Positions 28,217 to 37,857 of a stretch of 64,000 nt of DNA are shown here, one piece after another. The stretch comes from Facklamia sp050409585. Its GTDB lineage: Bacteria; Bacillota; Bacilli; Lactobacillales; Aerococcaceae. A model generated the notes under the pieces. The model saw only the letters and a program-made list of their open reading frames with translations. It ran no database searches and had not been told where the DNA came from. A program made the position numbers and the translations under genes. Location of the stretch: contig NZ_JBNUPE010000006.1 of NCBI RefSeq assembly GCF_050409585.1, positions 1-64,000 of the forward strand. Direction: 5' to 3'. Every line of letters begins with the position of its first letter. Position 1 is the stretch's first letter.

Positions 28217-29152
28217 ATGATGCAGGATAAGATTATTAATTTTTTGAATTATTTATTGAACGAACGTCGTTATTCTCAACATACAGTCATCGCCTACCAA
28301 AGAGATCTGAACCAATTCTGGCTTTTTATTAAAAGTTCAGGAGAAGTTAGCTTAGAGCAAATTTCCTATCAAGATTTAAGGCTTTATTTAGCCTATCTAA
28401 ACGAACGCTCGCTTAATCCCAAAACGATTGCCAGAAAATTATCCTCTTTACGTTCTTTTTTTAATTATTGTTTGCGTCGGCATTGGATTGACCAAGATCC
28501 AATGGAGTTAATTACTTATAAAGCAAAAGAGACTCATTTACCCTCTTTTTTCTATGAAAATGAAATTGAAAGTCTCATTAAAGTAGCTAAAACTAGTCTT
28601 TTAGATTATCCCAAGCGAAACCTCGCCATCCTTGAATTGATGTATGCAACGGGTATCCGCGTTTCAGAATGCTGTCAGATAAGACTAGACCAACTTGATT
28701 TTTCCTTGCAAATTCTACGTGTGTTCGGCAAGGGGAATAAGGAACGAATTGTCCCTTTTGGAGATCCAGCTATGCGAGCTTTAAAAGATTATATTGAAAC
28801 GGAGCGTAAAGAGTTATTAAGTAAATGGTCCATGCAGAATCAAAGAAATAATGATATATTATTCTTATCGGAAAAAGGGAAAGCAATTAACCCTGATCAA
28901 GTGCGCCATATTTTGCAAAAAATAGTAGAAGAAAGTCAGCTTAATTTAAAGATTAATCCCCATAAATTGAGACATTCTTATGCGACCCATCTATTAAATC
29001 GTGGGGCAGATTTACGTTCCGTCCAAGAACTCCTAGGCCATGAGAATTTATCTTCTACACAAATATATACCCATATAACCGGCGATAAAATGCGATCAGA
29101 ATACTTAAAAGCTCATCCGAGAGCTCGTAGAAAGAAGCAGGAGGAAGAATAA
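28217..29152 (+). CDS. xerC: Tyrosine recombinase XerC
   Basis: Resolves chromosome dimers at dif with a partner recombinase. The SAM-like N-domain (FLNYLLNERRYSQHTVIAYQ) is followed by the catalytic domain: Arg in YATGIRVSE, Lys after GKGNKERIVPF, HKLRHSYATHLL, and GHENLSSTQIYTH with the nucleophilic Tyr. At 311 residues it is normal. Its place before hslV-hslU, where Bacillus has codV, supports XerC over a phage integrase. hslV begins at the next base after its stop. Confidence 0.93.
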   Translation: MMQDKIINFLNYLLNERRYSQHTVIAYQRDLNQFWLFIKSSGEVSLEQISYQDLRLYLAYLNERSLNPKTIARKLSSLRSFFNYCLRRHWIDQDPMELITYKAKETHLPSFFYENEIESLIKVAKTSLLDYPKRNLAILELMYATGIRVSECCQIRLDQLDFSLQILRVFGKGNKERIVPFGDPAMRALKDYIETERKELLSKWSMQNQRNNDILFLSEKGKAINPDQVRHILQKIVEESQLNLKINPHKLRHSYATHLLNRGADLRSVQELLGHENLSSTQIYTHITGDKMRSEYLKAHPRARRKKQEEE

Positions 29153-29683
29153 ATGACAACAATATGTGCAGTTAAAAAAGATAATAAATTAGCAATGGCG
29201 GGAGATGGTCAAGTTACAATGGGAGAAACGGTCATTATGAAAGGTGGTGCCCGCAAGCTTCGTAGAATTTTTAACGATCAAGTGGTTATTGGATTTGCCG
29301 GAGGAGTTGCTGATGCTATTACCTTGTCAGAAATGTTTGAAACGAAGTTACAAGCCCATCAAGGCCAATTAACTCGAGCAGCTGTAGAAGTAGCCAAACA
29401 ATGGCGGACAGATCGCTCTTTACAAAAGTTAGAAGCCCTTTTAATCGTTATGAATAAAGAAAGTCTCTTATTAGTATCCGGCACGGGAGAAGTTATCGAA
29501 CCGGATGACGGTATTTTAACCATCGGTTCGGGGGGCAATTATGCCTTGGCAGCAGCTAGAGCCATGCTTAGAACAAGTGAGCAATTAAGTGCAAAAGAGA
29601 TCGTTTCTCAAGCCCTAGAAATTGCTGCTGAAATTGATGTTTATACTAATAAACAAATCATGGTCGAAAGTTTTGAATCCTAG
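29153..29683 (+). CDS. hslV: ATP-dependent protease subunit HslV
   Basis: Proteolytic ring of the HslUV (ClpQY) protease. The sequence begins MTTICAV, so Met removal exposes a Thr nucleophile, followed by MAGDGQVTMGETVIMK and IGFAGGVADA. The 176-residue length is normal. Bacillus ClpQ uses an N-terminal Ser instead, so the Thr is worth noting. The ATPase partner hslU follows after 20 bases. Confidence 0.96.
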   Translation: MTTICAVKKDNKLAMAGDGQVTMGETVIMKGGARKLRRIFNDQVVIGFAGGVADAITLSEMFETKLQAHQGQLTRAAVEVAKQWRTDRSLQKLEALLIVMNKESLLLVSGTGEVIEPDDGILTIGSGGNYALAAARAMLRTSEQLSAKEIVSQALEIAAEIDVYTNKQIMVESFES

Positions 29684-29703
29684 ATTTAAAGGAGAATGTA
29701 AGA

Positions 29704-31110
29704 ATGGAATTAAGTCCCAGACAATTAGTTGCAGAATTAGATAAATATATCATTGGTCAAGCAGAAGCCAAACGTTCAATAGCCGTTGCTATTCGAAATA
29801 GACAAAGACGGTTACGCCTTGAAGCTGAAATGCAAGATGAAGTAAAACCTAAAAATTTATTAATGATTGGTCCAACCGGAGTTGGAAAAACAGAAATTGC
29901 TAGACGTCTAGCCAAGATTATTAAGGCCCCTTTTTTAAAGGTGGAGGCCACTAAGTATACCGAAGTTGGTTATGTTGGTCGTGATGTAGAATCAATGGTC
30001 AGAGACTTGGTAGAGCAAGCAATTCGTATCGTTCGTGATGAAATGCGCCAAGAGGTTGAAGATGAAGCACGTGAAAAAGCAATTGATCGAATTGCTAAAG
30101 CACTAGTCCCTGGTAAGAAGAAAAAGAAGGAAGTAAAAAAAGATCCTAACAATGCCGGTGGCTTCGTCTTGCCAGATATGGAAGCTTTTATGCGCCAAAT
30201 GCGTGGTGAAGTAGACGCAGAAAAAGAAGAAGTGACGGAAGAAGTGGCTTCCAACCGTCGTCATATTCGCCAGCAAATTCGTGAGGGTGTGTTGGATAAA
30301 CAAGAAGTGACTATTGAAATGGAAGAAAAGAAACTACAGTTAAACTCACTTAATCCTGCTATGGAGCAAATGATGGATATGCAAGAATCCCTCAACGCTT
30401 TAAGACCTAAGAAAATGATTCAGCGTACAGTGACTGTCAAAGAAGCGCTTAAGTTATTAACAGTAGACGAAGCAGACAAATTGGTAAACGAAGAGGATAT
30501 TCATCAAAAAGGCTTAAAACTAGCTGAGAAAAACGGTATTATTTTTATTGATGAGTTAGATAAAATTGCCTCTTCAAGTAATCAATCGGGAGAAGTTTCA
30601 AGACAGGGTGTTCAGCGTGATATTTTACCAATCGTTGAAGGTAGTCAAATTCAAACCAAATACGGTATTATAAAGTCTGATCATATTCTCTTTGTGGGAT
30701 CAGGTGCTTTCCATGTTGCTAAACCTTCTGATTTAATACCAGAGTTACAAGGACGCTTTCCCATTCGAGTCAATCTTCAGGACTTAACCGCTGACGATTT
30801 TGTTAAAATTCTAACCGAACCTAAAAATGCCTTACTTATCCAATATCAGGCCCTTTTAGCTACTGAAGAGGTGACTGTTAACTTTAGCGATGAAGCAGTT
30901 CAGAAAATGGCCTACTATGCGGAAACCTTAAACCGCAATACAGATAATATTGGAGCAAGACGCCTACATACGATTATTGAGACAGTTTTAGAAGAATTAT
31001 TATTTGAAGCAGCAGACACACCAATGGTAATTGAAATTACTGAAAAATACGTCGATGATAAATTAGCAGATAAGGTTGAGAATCAAGATCTTAGCCACTA
31101 TATCTTATAA
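29704..31110 (+). CDS. hslU: ATP-dependent protease ATPase subunit HslU
   Basis: AAA+ unfoldase of HslUV. The N-terminal SPRQLVAELDKYIIGQAEAKRSIA, Walker A GPTGVGKTEIARRL (about residue 57), the pore motif GYVGRD, Walker B IIFIDELDKI (about 279) and the C-terminal LSHYIL tail that docks into HslV are all present. Length is 468. The charged, lysine-rich insertion at about 138-200 belongs to the I domain. codY, which often follows, is replaced by an aldose epimerase gene. Confidence 0.97.
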   Translation: MELSPRQLVAELDKYIIGQAEAKRSIAVAIRNRQRRLRLEAEMQDEVKPKNLLMIGPTGVGKTEIARRLAKIIKAPFLKVEATKYTEVGYVGRDVESMVRDLVEQAIRIVRDEMRQEVEDEAREKAIDRIAKALVPGKKKKKEVKKDPNNAGGFVLPDMEAFMRQMRGEVDAEKEEVTEEVASNRRHIRQQIREGVLDKQEVTIEMEEKKLQLNSLNPAMEQMMDMQESLNALRPKKMIQRTVTVKEALKLLTVDEADKLVNEEDIHQKGLKLAEKNGIIFIDELDKIASSSNQSGEVSRQGVQRDILPIVEGSQIQTKYGIIKSDHILFVGSGAFHVAKPSDLIPELQGRFPIRVNLQDLTADDFVKILTEPKNALLIQYQALLATEEVTVNFSDEAVQKMAYYAETLNRNTDNIGARRLHTIIETVLEELLFEAADTPMVIEITEKYVDDKLADKVENQDLSHYIL

Positions 31111-31127
31111 AGAAATGGGTGAAGCCT

Positions 31128-32021
31128 ATGGTAACCATTCAAAATAGTTTTTTAAAAGTGGAGATAACTGAGAATGGGGCAGAAGTCCAGTCAATTACTG
31201 ATCTAAAGACAGACTATGAATTTCTCTGGCAAGCAGACCCTTTCTATTGGTCTCGCAGTGCCCCCATCCTTTTTCCCATCGTTGGGCGCCTACAGGATGA
31301 TCAGTATCTTTATGGTGGAAAATTCTACCAAATGAGTCGCCATGGGTTTGCTAGAGATTATACCTTTACTGTTCAAAGTCAAACCGAATCTTCTGCAAGT
31401 TTTTACTTAAAAAACAATAAAAACACGCTAGAATCCTATCCCTTTGAATTTTCGCTTCAGGTTAATTATGTTTTATATGATCATAAGTTAACAATTACTT
31501 TTGAAGTTTATAATCCTTCACTTGAAAAACCTTTATATTATTCAGTGGGTTATCATCCGGCCTTTAATCTCCCACATACAGTAGGAAGAAATTATCCGGA
31601 ATTCAATCAAGTAAGTTACCAATTAAATCCAGAAGGGTATTATTATCTCTTACAAACTAATAATGATGGCCTAGTCAACTTAGAAAGAGCTAAGTATACA
31701 GAAGTGATTAATCAAAAGTTGCGTCACAAACAATTTAGAAATGATGCCTTAATCTATCAAGTGAGTGAAAAAGCTGAACTTATCTTAATGGATGCTATTA
31801 ATGATGTTGAAATTAAATTTCGTTCTATTGGCTTTGACTATGTTGCTTTATGGTCTCCTTATCCTAAGCGAGCTCCTTTCTTAGCCGTAGAAGCATGGTC
31901 TGGCTTACCGGATATTGCCAATGAGCCTGAGCTATTTAAGCATAAACGGGGAATTCATAGTTTAGCCCCCCAATCCATCAGTACTCATGATTTGACGATG
32001 GAATTTTTCAAGGGTGAATAA
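31128..32021 (+). CDS. Aldose 1-epimerase family protein, LacX-like
   Basis: Predicted mutarotase of the LacX-type galactose mutarotase-like fold; the sugar is unknown. The 297-residue product has SAPILFPIVGRL, MSRHGFARD with a catalytic-type His, YSVGYHPAFN with the second His, and a C-terminal EAWSGLPDIAN. I prefer ATG 31128 to GTG 31119, but the ribosome site is weak for both. It follows hslU by 17 bases and ends at a terminator, so it may be read from the xerC promoter. Confidence 0.85.
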   Translation: MVTIQNSFLKVEITENGAEVQSITDLKTDYEFLWQADPFYWSRSAPILFPIVGRLQDDQYLYGGKFYQMSRHGFARDYTFTVQSQTESSASFYLKNNKNTLESYPFEFSLQVNYVLYDHKLTITFEVYNPSLEKPLYYSVGYHPAFNLPHTVGRNYPEFNQVSYQLNPEGYYYLLQTNNDGLVNLERAKYTEVINQKLRHKQFRNDALIYQVSEKAELILMDAINDVEIKFRSIGFDYVALWSPYPKRAPFLAVEAWSGLPDIANEPELFKHKRGIHSLAPQSISTHDLTMEFFKGE

Positions 32022-32034
32022 AATTAAAAAGATA

Positions 32035-32066
32035 AAAATAGCTAAGGAAAATGCCTTAGCTATTTT
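32035..32066. terminator. Bidirectional terminator
   Basis: AAAAATAGCTAAGG pairs perfectly with CCTTAGCTATTTT around AAAATG. It lies between the convergent epimerase and plsY genes. Confidence 0.92.
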
Positions 32067-32069
32067 AAT

Positions 32070-32678
32070 TTATTTTTTTCTAGGATTTAAACCGAAGGTC
32101 ACTCGACTTTCTTCTCCTTTAAGCAGTCTTTGAATATTCTCTCGATGACGATAGACCATCAAAACAGCCATAAAGGCAAAGCCCCAAGAATATACTAAAG
32201 GTTCTCGTAGAATAATCCAAATAGCGACCAGCAAAAAAGAGGTCATGGCAGCAATACTCACAATTGATGTCAATAAGAGAATGGTTATAAAGAGAGCGAC
32301 CATGGCTAAAGCAATATAAAAGTTAAATGCCAATAGTACACCTACCGATGTCGCAACGATTTTTCCGCCACGGAATTGACTGAAAATTGGATAGGCATGT
32401 CCCAGAACAGCAGCAATAGCCGTTAGCATAATAGCTAAATCACTATCCGAGCCTAAGAGCTGTTGGGCCATTAAAACTGGAAGATAGCCCTTTAAAATAT
32501 CCACAATAATAACCACAATGGCTGCAATCGGTCCAAAATTTCTGCCGATATTCGTACCACCAGAATTGCCTGAACCGAGGGTCCGAACATCGATATTGTG
32601 GATATATTTTGAATACCAGACACCTGAGGGAATCGATCCCGCCAAGTATCCGACAATAATCATTAAGATAGCTAACAT
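32070..32678 (-). CDS. plsY: Glycerol-3-phosphate acyltransferase PlsY
   Basis: Membrane enzyme that transfers acyl from acyl-phosphate to glycerol-3-phosphate, the first step of phospholipid synthesis. Its three conserved loops are visible: GSIPSGVWYSK near the N-terminus, GSGNSGGTNIGRNFG (about residue 36) and GHAYPIFSQFRGGKIVAT (about 93). The 202 residues have five hydrophobic stretches. It diverges from parE, a pairing common in Firmicutes. Confidence 0.95.
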   Translation of the reverse strand: MLAILMIIVGYLAGSIPSGVWYSKYIHNIDVRTLGSGNSGGTNIGRNFGPIAAIVVIIVDILKGYLPVLMAQQLLGSDSDLAIMLTAIAAVLGHAYPIFSQFRGGKIVATSVGVLLAFNFYIALAMVALFITILLLTSIVSIAAMTSFLLVAIWIILREPLVYSWGFAFMAVLMVYRHRENIQRLLKGEESRVTFGLNPRKK

Positions 32679-32945
32679 TTATTAACCTCCTAGTTTACTA
32701 TCTTCATTCTAACATGATTGAATAATTTTCACCAAGCGAATTTCTTAATTATAAAAATGCAATATTTTTGACTTTTAAGCATCAAAACAACTTTAAGTAA
32801 ATCAAAAGTGTCAAAGCGGGATTTATTCTGCTATGATAATAGAGTTGGGAAATAGAGCCTTTATACTGAATAGATACTATCGTTAAAAGATTATTCAAAA
32901 AATGCATGACTATTTCTTATTAAATAACATTAAAAGGGTGAGAAA

Positions 32946-35099
32946 ATGGCAAACAAAAATTCTAAAGTGAATTTAAGCAATTATAATGATGATGCCATTC
33001 AGATATTAGAAGGTCTAGAAGCCGTAAGAAAAAGACCGGGTATGTATATCGGATCGACTGATCAAAAGGGCCTTCACCATCTTATTTATGAAATTGTTGA
33101 TAATTCTGTAGATGAAGCTCTATCAGGCTTTGCAAATCGAATTGTTGTGTCTTTAGAAGCAGATGGCTCGATTCGCATTACTGATAATGGCCGGGGCATG
33201 CCGATTGGTAGGCATGCTTCAGGGGTTCCTACGGTTCAAGTTATTTTCACTGTATTACATGCTGGTGGTAAGTTTGGCCAAGGTGGATATAAATCCGCTG
33301 GAGGGCTTCATGGAGTAGGAGCCTCGGTCGTAAATGCTTTATCTTCATGGTTGGAAGTGACGGTTATTCGAGAGGGATACCAATACCATATGCGGTTTGA
33401 AGAGGGCGGACGTCCTGCCAGCTCTTTAAAAAAGACTAAGCACAATAATCAATCAGACACTGGTACAAGTGTTCATTTTATGCCGGATGAAAAAATATTT
33501 GGATCTTCTACCATTAACTATGAAACCATTTCCGAAAGACTGAGAGAGTCAGCCTTCCTTTTAAAAGGAATTACCATTGAAATTCATGATCAAAGAAAAG
33601 ACATTTCAGAGACTTTTCATTATGAAGATGGTTTACAAGATTTTATTCAATATCTTAATGAAGATAAAGAAGTCATGGGAAATGTGGTGGCTTTTTCAAG
33701 CCAATCAGAAGATTTTGAGATTGATTTTGCCATGCAGTATAATGATGGTTATTCAGAAACCATTCTTTCTTTTGCTAATAATGTTCGTACTAATGGTGGA
33801 GGCACGCATGAAACGGCCATGAAGACAGCTATTACCAAGGTATTTAATGACTACGGTCGTAAAATGAGTTTGATTAAAGAAAAGGATAAAAATTTAGAAG
33901 GGTCCGATATCCGGGAAGGACTGGCAGCCATTGTATCGGTTCGTATTCCTGAGCAATATCTACAATTTGAAGGACAGACGAAGGACAAATTAGGAAGTCC
34001 AAAGGCACGTACCATTGTTGAATCTTTTGTAACAGAGCACTTAGGTTATTATTTAGCAGAAAACGGTAATTGGGCGCAAACTATTTTAAGAAAAGCTTTA
34101 AAGGCTAGACAAACACGAGAAGCTGCTCGCAAAGCGCGTGAGGCTTCACGTTCATCTAACTCTAATAAACAACAAGAACGCTTAATTTCAGGTAAGCTTA
34201 CTAAGGCCCAGTCAAAAGATGCTTCAAAGAATGAACTTTATATCGTGGAGGGAGATTCGGCCGGTGGCTCAGCTAAATTAGGGCGTGATCGTAAATTTCA
34301 AGCCATATTGCCTTTAAGAGGTAAGGTCATCAACACTGAAAAAGCATCTTTAAGCGATATTATGAAAAATGAAGAAATTAATACCCTCATCTACACAATT
34401 GGTGCAGGGGTAGGGGCTGATTTTGATATTAAAGCTGCTAACTATGATAAAGTGGTCATTATGACGGATGCGGATACGGATGGTGCTCACATTCAAGTAC
34501 TGCTTTTAACTTTCTTCTACCGCTATATGAAGCCATTGATTGAAGCAGGCAAGGTCTATTTGGCCATGCCGCCTCTATATAAGGTATCAAAGGGAAAAGG
34601 TAAGAATGAAAGAATCGAATACGCTTGGACAGATGAAGAACTACAAGCAAAAATTAAAGCAGTGGGACCAGGCTACATCTTACAACGTTATAAGGGGCTC
34701 GGAGAGATGAATGCGGATCAATTATGGCATACGACTATGAATCCTTCCTCACGCTTATTGATAAGAGTAACTCTTGACGATGATTCGTTATCCGAAAAGC
34801 GCTTATCGACTTTAATGGGTAGTAAAGTAGATCCTCGCCGTAAATGGATTGAAAAAAATGTTCAATTTACCATGGATGAAGAAGATTCTCTATTAAAAGA
34901 AAACACCCAAACCAACCACTCTCTAGCACAAGAAGACAAGGAAGCCTTGTTAGTGGCTAAAAACCCAGCTTCAAAAGCATCTGCGAAAACACAAAATACG
35001 CTATCAAAAAAAGAGCCGTCTACTGACCTTAATGAAAATCCAAGTAAGGATTTAGTGGATGAAAATGGACAAATTGATTTATTTGGAGGTGATTTATAA
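32946..35099 (+). CDS. parE: DNA topoisomerase IV subunit B
   Basis: ATPase subunit of the decatenating enzyme. The GHKL motif VDNSVDEALSG, DNGRGMP, GGLHGVGASVVNALS, the Toprim VEGDSAGGSAK and DADTDGAHI are all clear. At 717 residues it is longer than usual (about 650). After KWIEKNVQFTMDEED comes a charged, low-complexity tail of about 65 residues ending GQIDLFGGDL. QIDLF (709-713) resembles a sliding-clamp-binding pentapeptide. The stop overlaps the parC start by one base. Confidence 0.97.
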   Translation: MANKNSKVNLSNYNDDAIQILEGLEAVRKRPGMYIGSTDQKGLHHLIYEIVDNSVDEALSGFANRIVVSLEADGSIRITDNGRGMPIGRHASGVPTVQVIFTVLHAGGKFGQGGYKSAGGLHGVGASVVNALSSWLEVTVIREGYQYHMRFEEGGRPASSLKKTKHNNQSDTGTSVHFMPDEKIFGSSTINYETISERLRESAFLLKGITIEIHDQRKDISETFHYEDGLQDFIQYLNEDKEVMGNVVAFSSQSEDFEIDFAMQYNDGYSETILSFANNVRTNGGGTHETAMKTAITKVFNDYGRKMSLIKEKDKNLEGSDIREGLAAIVSVRIPEQYLQFEGQTKDKLGSPKARTIVESFVTEHLGYYLAENGNWAQTILRKALKARQTREAARKAREASRSSNSNKQQERLISGKLTKAQSKDASKNELYIVEGDSAGGSAKLGRDRKFQAILPLRGKVINTEKASLSDIMKNEEINTLIYTIGAGVGADFDIKAANYDKVVIMTDADTDGAHIQVLLLTFFYRYMKPLIEAGKVYLAMPPLYKVSKGKGKNERIEYAWTDEELQAKIKAVGPGYILQRYKGLGEMNADQLWHTTMNPSSRLLIRVTLDDDSLSEKRLSTLMGSKVDPRRKWIEKNVQFTMDEEDSLLKENTQTNHSLAQEDKEALLVAKNPASKASAKTQNTLSKKEPSTDLNENPSKDLVDENGQIDLFGGDL

Positions 35100-37573
35100 T
35101 GACTGAACTAGAAAATAAAGGAGTCCAAGAATTAAATTTTTCATCGGTTATCGGTGATCGATTTGGTCGCTATTCCAAGTATATCATTCAAGATAGAGCG
35201 TTACCCGATATTCGCGATGGTTTAAAACCCGTTCAAAGACGTATTTTATATGCTATGTTTGCCGAAGGAAATACTGCTGAAAAAGCTTATCGCAAATCAG
35301 CCAAAACAGTGGGGAATGTGATCGGTAATTATCATCCACATGGAGATTCATCGGTTTATGAGGCCATGGTTCGTATGTCTCAAAGTTGGAAAAACCGCCA
35401 ACCTTTGATCGACATGCACGGTAATAATGGTTCCATGGATGGCGACCCAGCTGCGGCAATGCGTTATACAGAAGCTAGGCTTTCAAGTATCGCCATGGAA
35501 CTCTTAAGAGATATCCATTCTCAAACAGTCGATTGGATTCTGAACTTTGATGATACCATTGAAGAACCTCGTGTTTTACCCGCTCGCTTTCCTAATCTAC
35601 TAGTGAATGGCGCAACCGGTATTTCAGCAGGTTATGCAACCGATATTCCTCCACACAACTTAGGGGAAGTCATTGACGCTTTAATTTATATGATTAAGCA
35701 TCCCGATAAAATCAGTGTCGACCAGTTAATGAAGTATTTACCAGGACCAGATTTTCCAACGGGTGGTATTATCCAAGGTAAAGCGGGCATTAAAGAAGCC
35801 TATCAAACGGGTCAAGGTAAAGTTGTTATTCGATCTAAATTAGAAGTTGAAAAATTAAAGGGTGGTAAGTCTCAAATTGTTGTGAGTGAAGTACCCTATG
35901 ACGTTAATAAAGGCAAACTTATTCAAAAATTAGATGAAATACGTCTTTCTAAAAAGCTAGAAGGGATTGCTGATGTTCGCGATGATTCAGATATTAATGG
36001 TGTTTCATTAGTCATTGAACTAAAAAGAGATGTAGAGGTCGAACCAATTCTTGCTTACCTCTATAAAAACACCGATTTACAAGTAAATTATCACTTCAAT
36101 ATGATAGCCATTCACGATCGTCGACCAGTCCTTTGTTCCTTAGAAAAAATGTTACAAGCTTACCTTGACCATCAAAAAGACATTATTCGTCGAAGAACTC
36201 AATTTCTTCTTAAGAAAGATCAAGACCGTCTTCATATTGTTGATGGCTTAATCCGAGTTATTTCTATTTTAGATGAAGTAATTACTACTATTCGCCAATC
36301 TGAAAACAAGGCCAATGCTAAAGATAATTTACACCAACAATATAATTTTTCAATGGCACAGGCTGAAGCAATTGTTTCCTTACAGTTATACCGTTTAACT
36401 AATACGGATATTGTTGGCCTACAACAAGAAAAATTTGAACTTAACGAAAGAATCCATATGTACGAGAATATCCTTTCTAATGCCAGTACTTTAGACAAGG
36501 TTTTGGTTAAGGAATTAAAGGAAATTAAGAAAAAGTTTAATAGTTTGAGAATGAGTCAATTAGAAGAGGAAGTGGAAGAAATTACCTTGGAAAAGACTCT
36601 TTTAATCCCACAAGAGCAAGTCTATGTGTCTGTGACTAAGGAAGGATACTTGAAACGTACTTCGGTTAGGTCATTTACGGCTTCCGATTCCACTGATTTA
36701 GGATCTAGAGATTTAGACTATCCATTATTTGTTCAAGAACTCTCGACTCATGATGCGATTGTGATTATCACATCTAAAGGTAATTATATTCATTTACCTG
36801 TTCACGAATTACCAGACATTCGTTGGAAAGATCTGGGTTTACATTGGTCTCAGCAATATCAATTAGATAAAGAGGAGTCCATCATTGCGGTGTTTGCGCA
36901 AAAAGCTTCGGATAATCCGAGTGAAGACCGAATTGTCATGATGACACAAGCAGGTCGCATTAAACAAACCCTCTTATCAGAATTCTCAACTTATCGATCC
37001 TATAAAACTCGGACAATGACTGCAATTAAATTGCAAGATGACCACGATCAATTAGTAGCAGCTCGATTAGCTAAAGCAGACAAGAACTATCAAATCGCCA
37101 GTATGACCCACCGCTCCTACGGTTTGCGGTTTGATTTAGAACAAGTTTCAATTCAAGGACTAAAAGCACAAGGGGTCGTAGGTATGAAACTGAAAAAGGA
37201 TGATTATCTTGTATCGATGCTCTTAATCGATCAAGCAGCTTCAAGACCACAAGTCTTCTTATTAACCAATCGAGGAAATCTTAAACGAATGGATAGTGAA
37301 GAACTGGCTAGTGCTAATCGCGCCAGTGTTGGAACGCTCATTCTAAAAGAAATAAAATCAAATCCCCATCGGATTTTAAAAGCTTTAGCCTTACAAAAAG
37401 GGAATATACCGATTATTATTCAAGGGGATACCGGTAAATCATTAGAGATGATGGCTTTTGATATCAATATTAGTAAACGCCAGAATAATGGCAGTCAGAT
37501 TGTTGAGCTTGATCAACTAGGTAAGGTGATAGACATCCATCCTGCACGCTTGAAAATGTTAGATGAAGAATAA
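35099..37573 (+). CDS. parC: DNA topoisomerase IV subunit A
   Basis: DNA-cleaving subunit, translationally coupled to ParE through an overlapping TAATG. The active-site Tyr is about residue 123 in RYTEARLS. The quinolone-determining loop reads HPHGDSSVYEAM, with Ser at the usual sensitive position and Glu four residues on, so no resistance change is visible there. The C-terminal beta-pinwheel lacks a GyrA box, which separates it from GyrA. Length 824. Confidence 0.96.
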   Translation: MTELENKGVQELNFSSVIGDRFGRYSKYIIQDRALPDIRDGLKPVQRRILYAMFAEGNTAEKAYRKSAKTVGNVIGNYHPHGDSSVYEAMVRMSQSWKNRQPLIDMHGNNGSMDGDPAAAMRYTEARLSSIAMELLRDIHSQTVDWILNFDDTIEEPRVLPARFPNLLVNGATGISAGYATDIPPHNLGEVIDALIYMIKHPDKISVDQLMKYLPGPDFPTGGIIQGKAGIKEAYQTGQGKVVIRSKLEVEKLKGGKSQIVVSEVPYDVNKGKLIQKLDEIRLSKKLEGIADVRDDSDINGVSLVIELKRDVEVEPILAYLYKNTDLQVNYHFNMIAIHDRRPVLCSLEKMLQAYLDHQKDIIRRRTQFLLKKDQDRLHIVDGLIRVISILDEVITTIRQSENKANAKDNLHQQYNFSMAQAEAIVSLQLYRLTNTDIVGLQQEKFELNERIHMYENILSNASTLDKVLVKELKEIKKKFNSLRMSQLEEEVEEITLEKTLLIPQEQVYVSVTKEGYLKRTSVRSFTASDSTDLGSRDLDYPLFVQELSTHDAIVIITSKGNYIHLPVHELPDIRWKDLGLHWSQQYQLDKEESIIAVFAQKASDNPSEDRIVMMTQAGRIKQTLLSEFSTYRSYKTRTMTAIKLQDDHDQLVAARLAKADKNYQIASMTHRSYGLRFDLEQVSIQGLKAQGVVGMKLKKDDYLVSMLLIDQAASRPQVFLLTNRGNLKRMDSEELASANRASVGTLILKEIKSNPHRILKALALQKGNIPIIIQGDTGKSLEMMAFDINISKRQNNGSQIVELDQLGKVIDIHPARLKMLDEE

Positions 37574-37576
37574 GAT

Positions 37577-37611
37577 AAAAAACAAGTATCTGAACCAGAT
37601 GCTTGTTTTTT
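37577..37611 (+). terminator. Terminator after parC
   Basis: AAAAAACAAGTATCTG pairs with AGATGCTTGTTTTTT around AACC. Confidence 0.9.
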
Positions 37612-37783
37612 ATTTACAAAATCAACAACTAAAACTCTGTGTACTAAAATAAAAAAACAGAAAGCAAACAACTGTTATAATCTTATTGCTACAATGAGTA
37701 CAGAATACACTCTATTATTTTGTTTTTTCTAACAAACACTGATATTTAAAGCTTAACACTAATTATATAATTCACAATAACTG

Positions 37784-37812
37784 TTTACATTGAACTTTTC
37801 TTGTGTTATATT
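37784..37812 (+). promoter_or_regulatory. pflB promoter
   Basis: TTTACA (37784-37789) and TATATT (37807-37812) are 17 bases apart, with the transcript start near 37819 and AAAGGAG before pflB. The rest of 37612-37783 is AT-rich and shows no gene. A Rex-like half site TTCACAA lies at 37771-37777, just upstream of the -35. Confidence 0.75.
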
Positions 37813-37857
37813 ATGGGTGTAGAAATTGTCGGATCATTTTAAAAAAGGAGAATTAAA

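Noticed and set aside
29757..30303. Antisense open frames opposite hslU
   Set aside because: They lie within a well-conserved gene, have no ribosome sites and give low-complexity Ser/Phe-rich translations.
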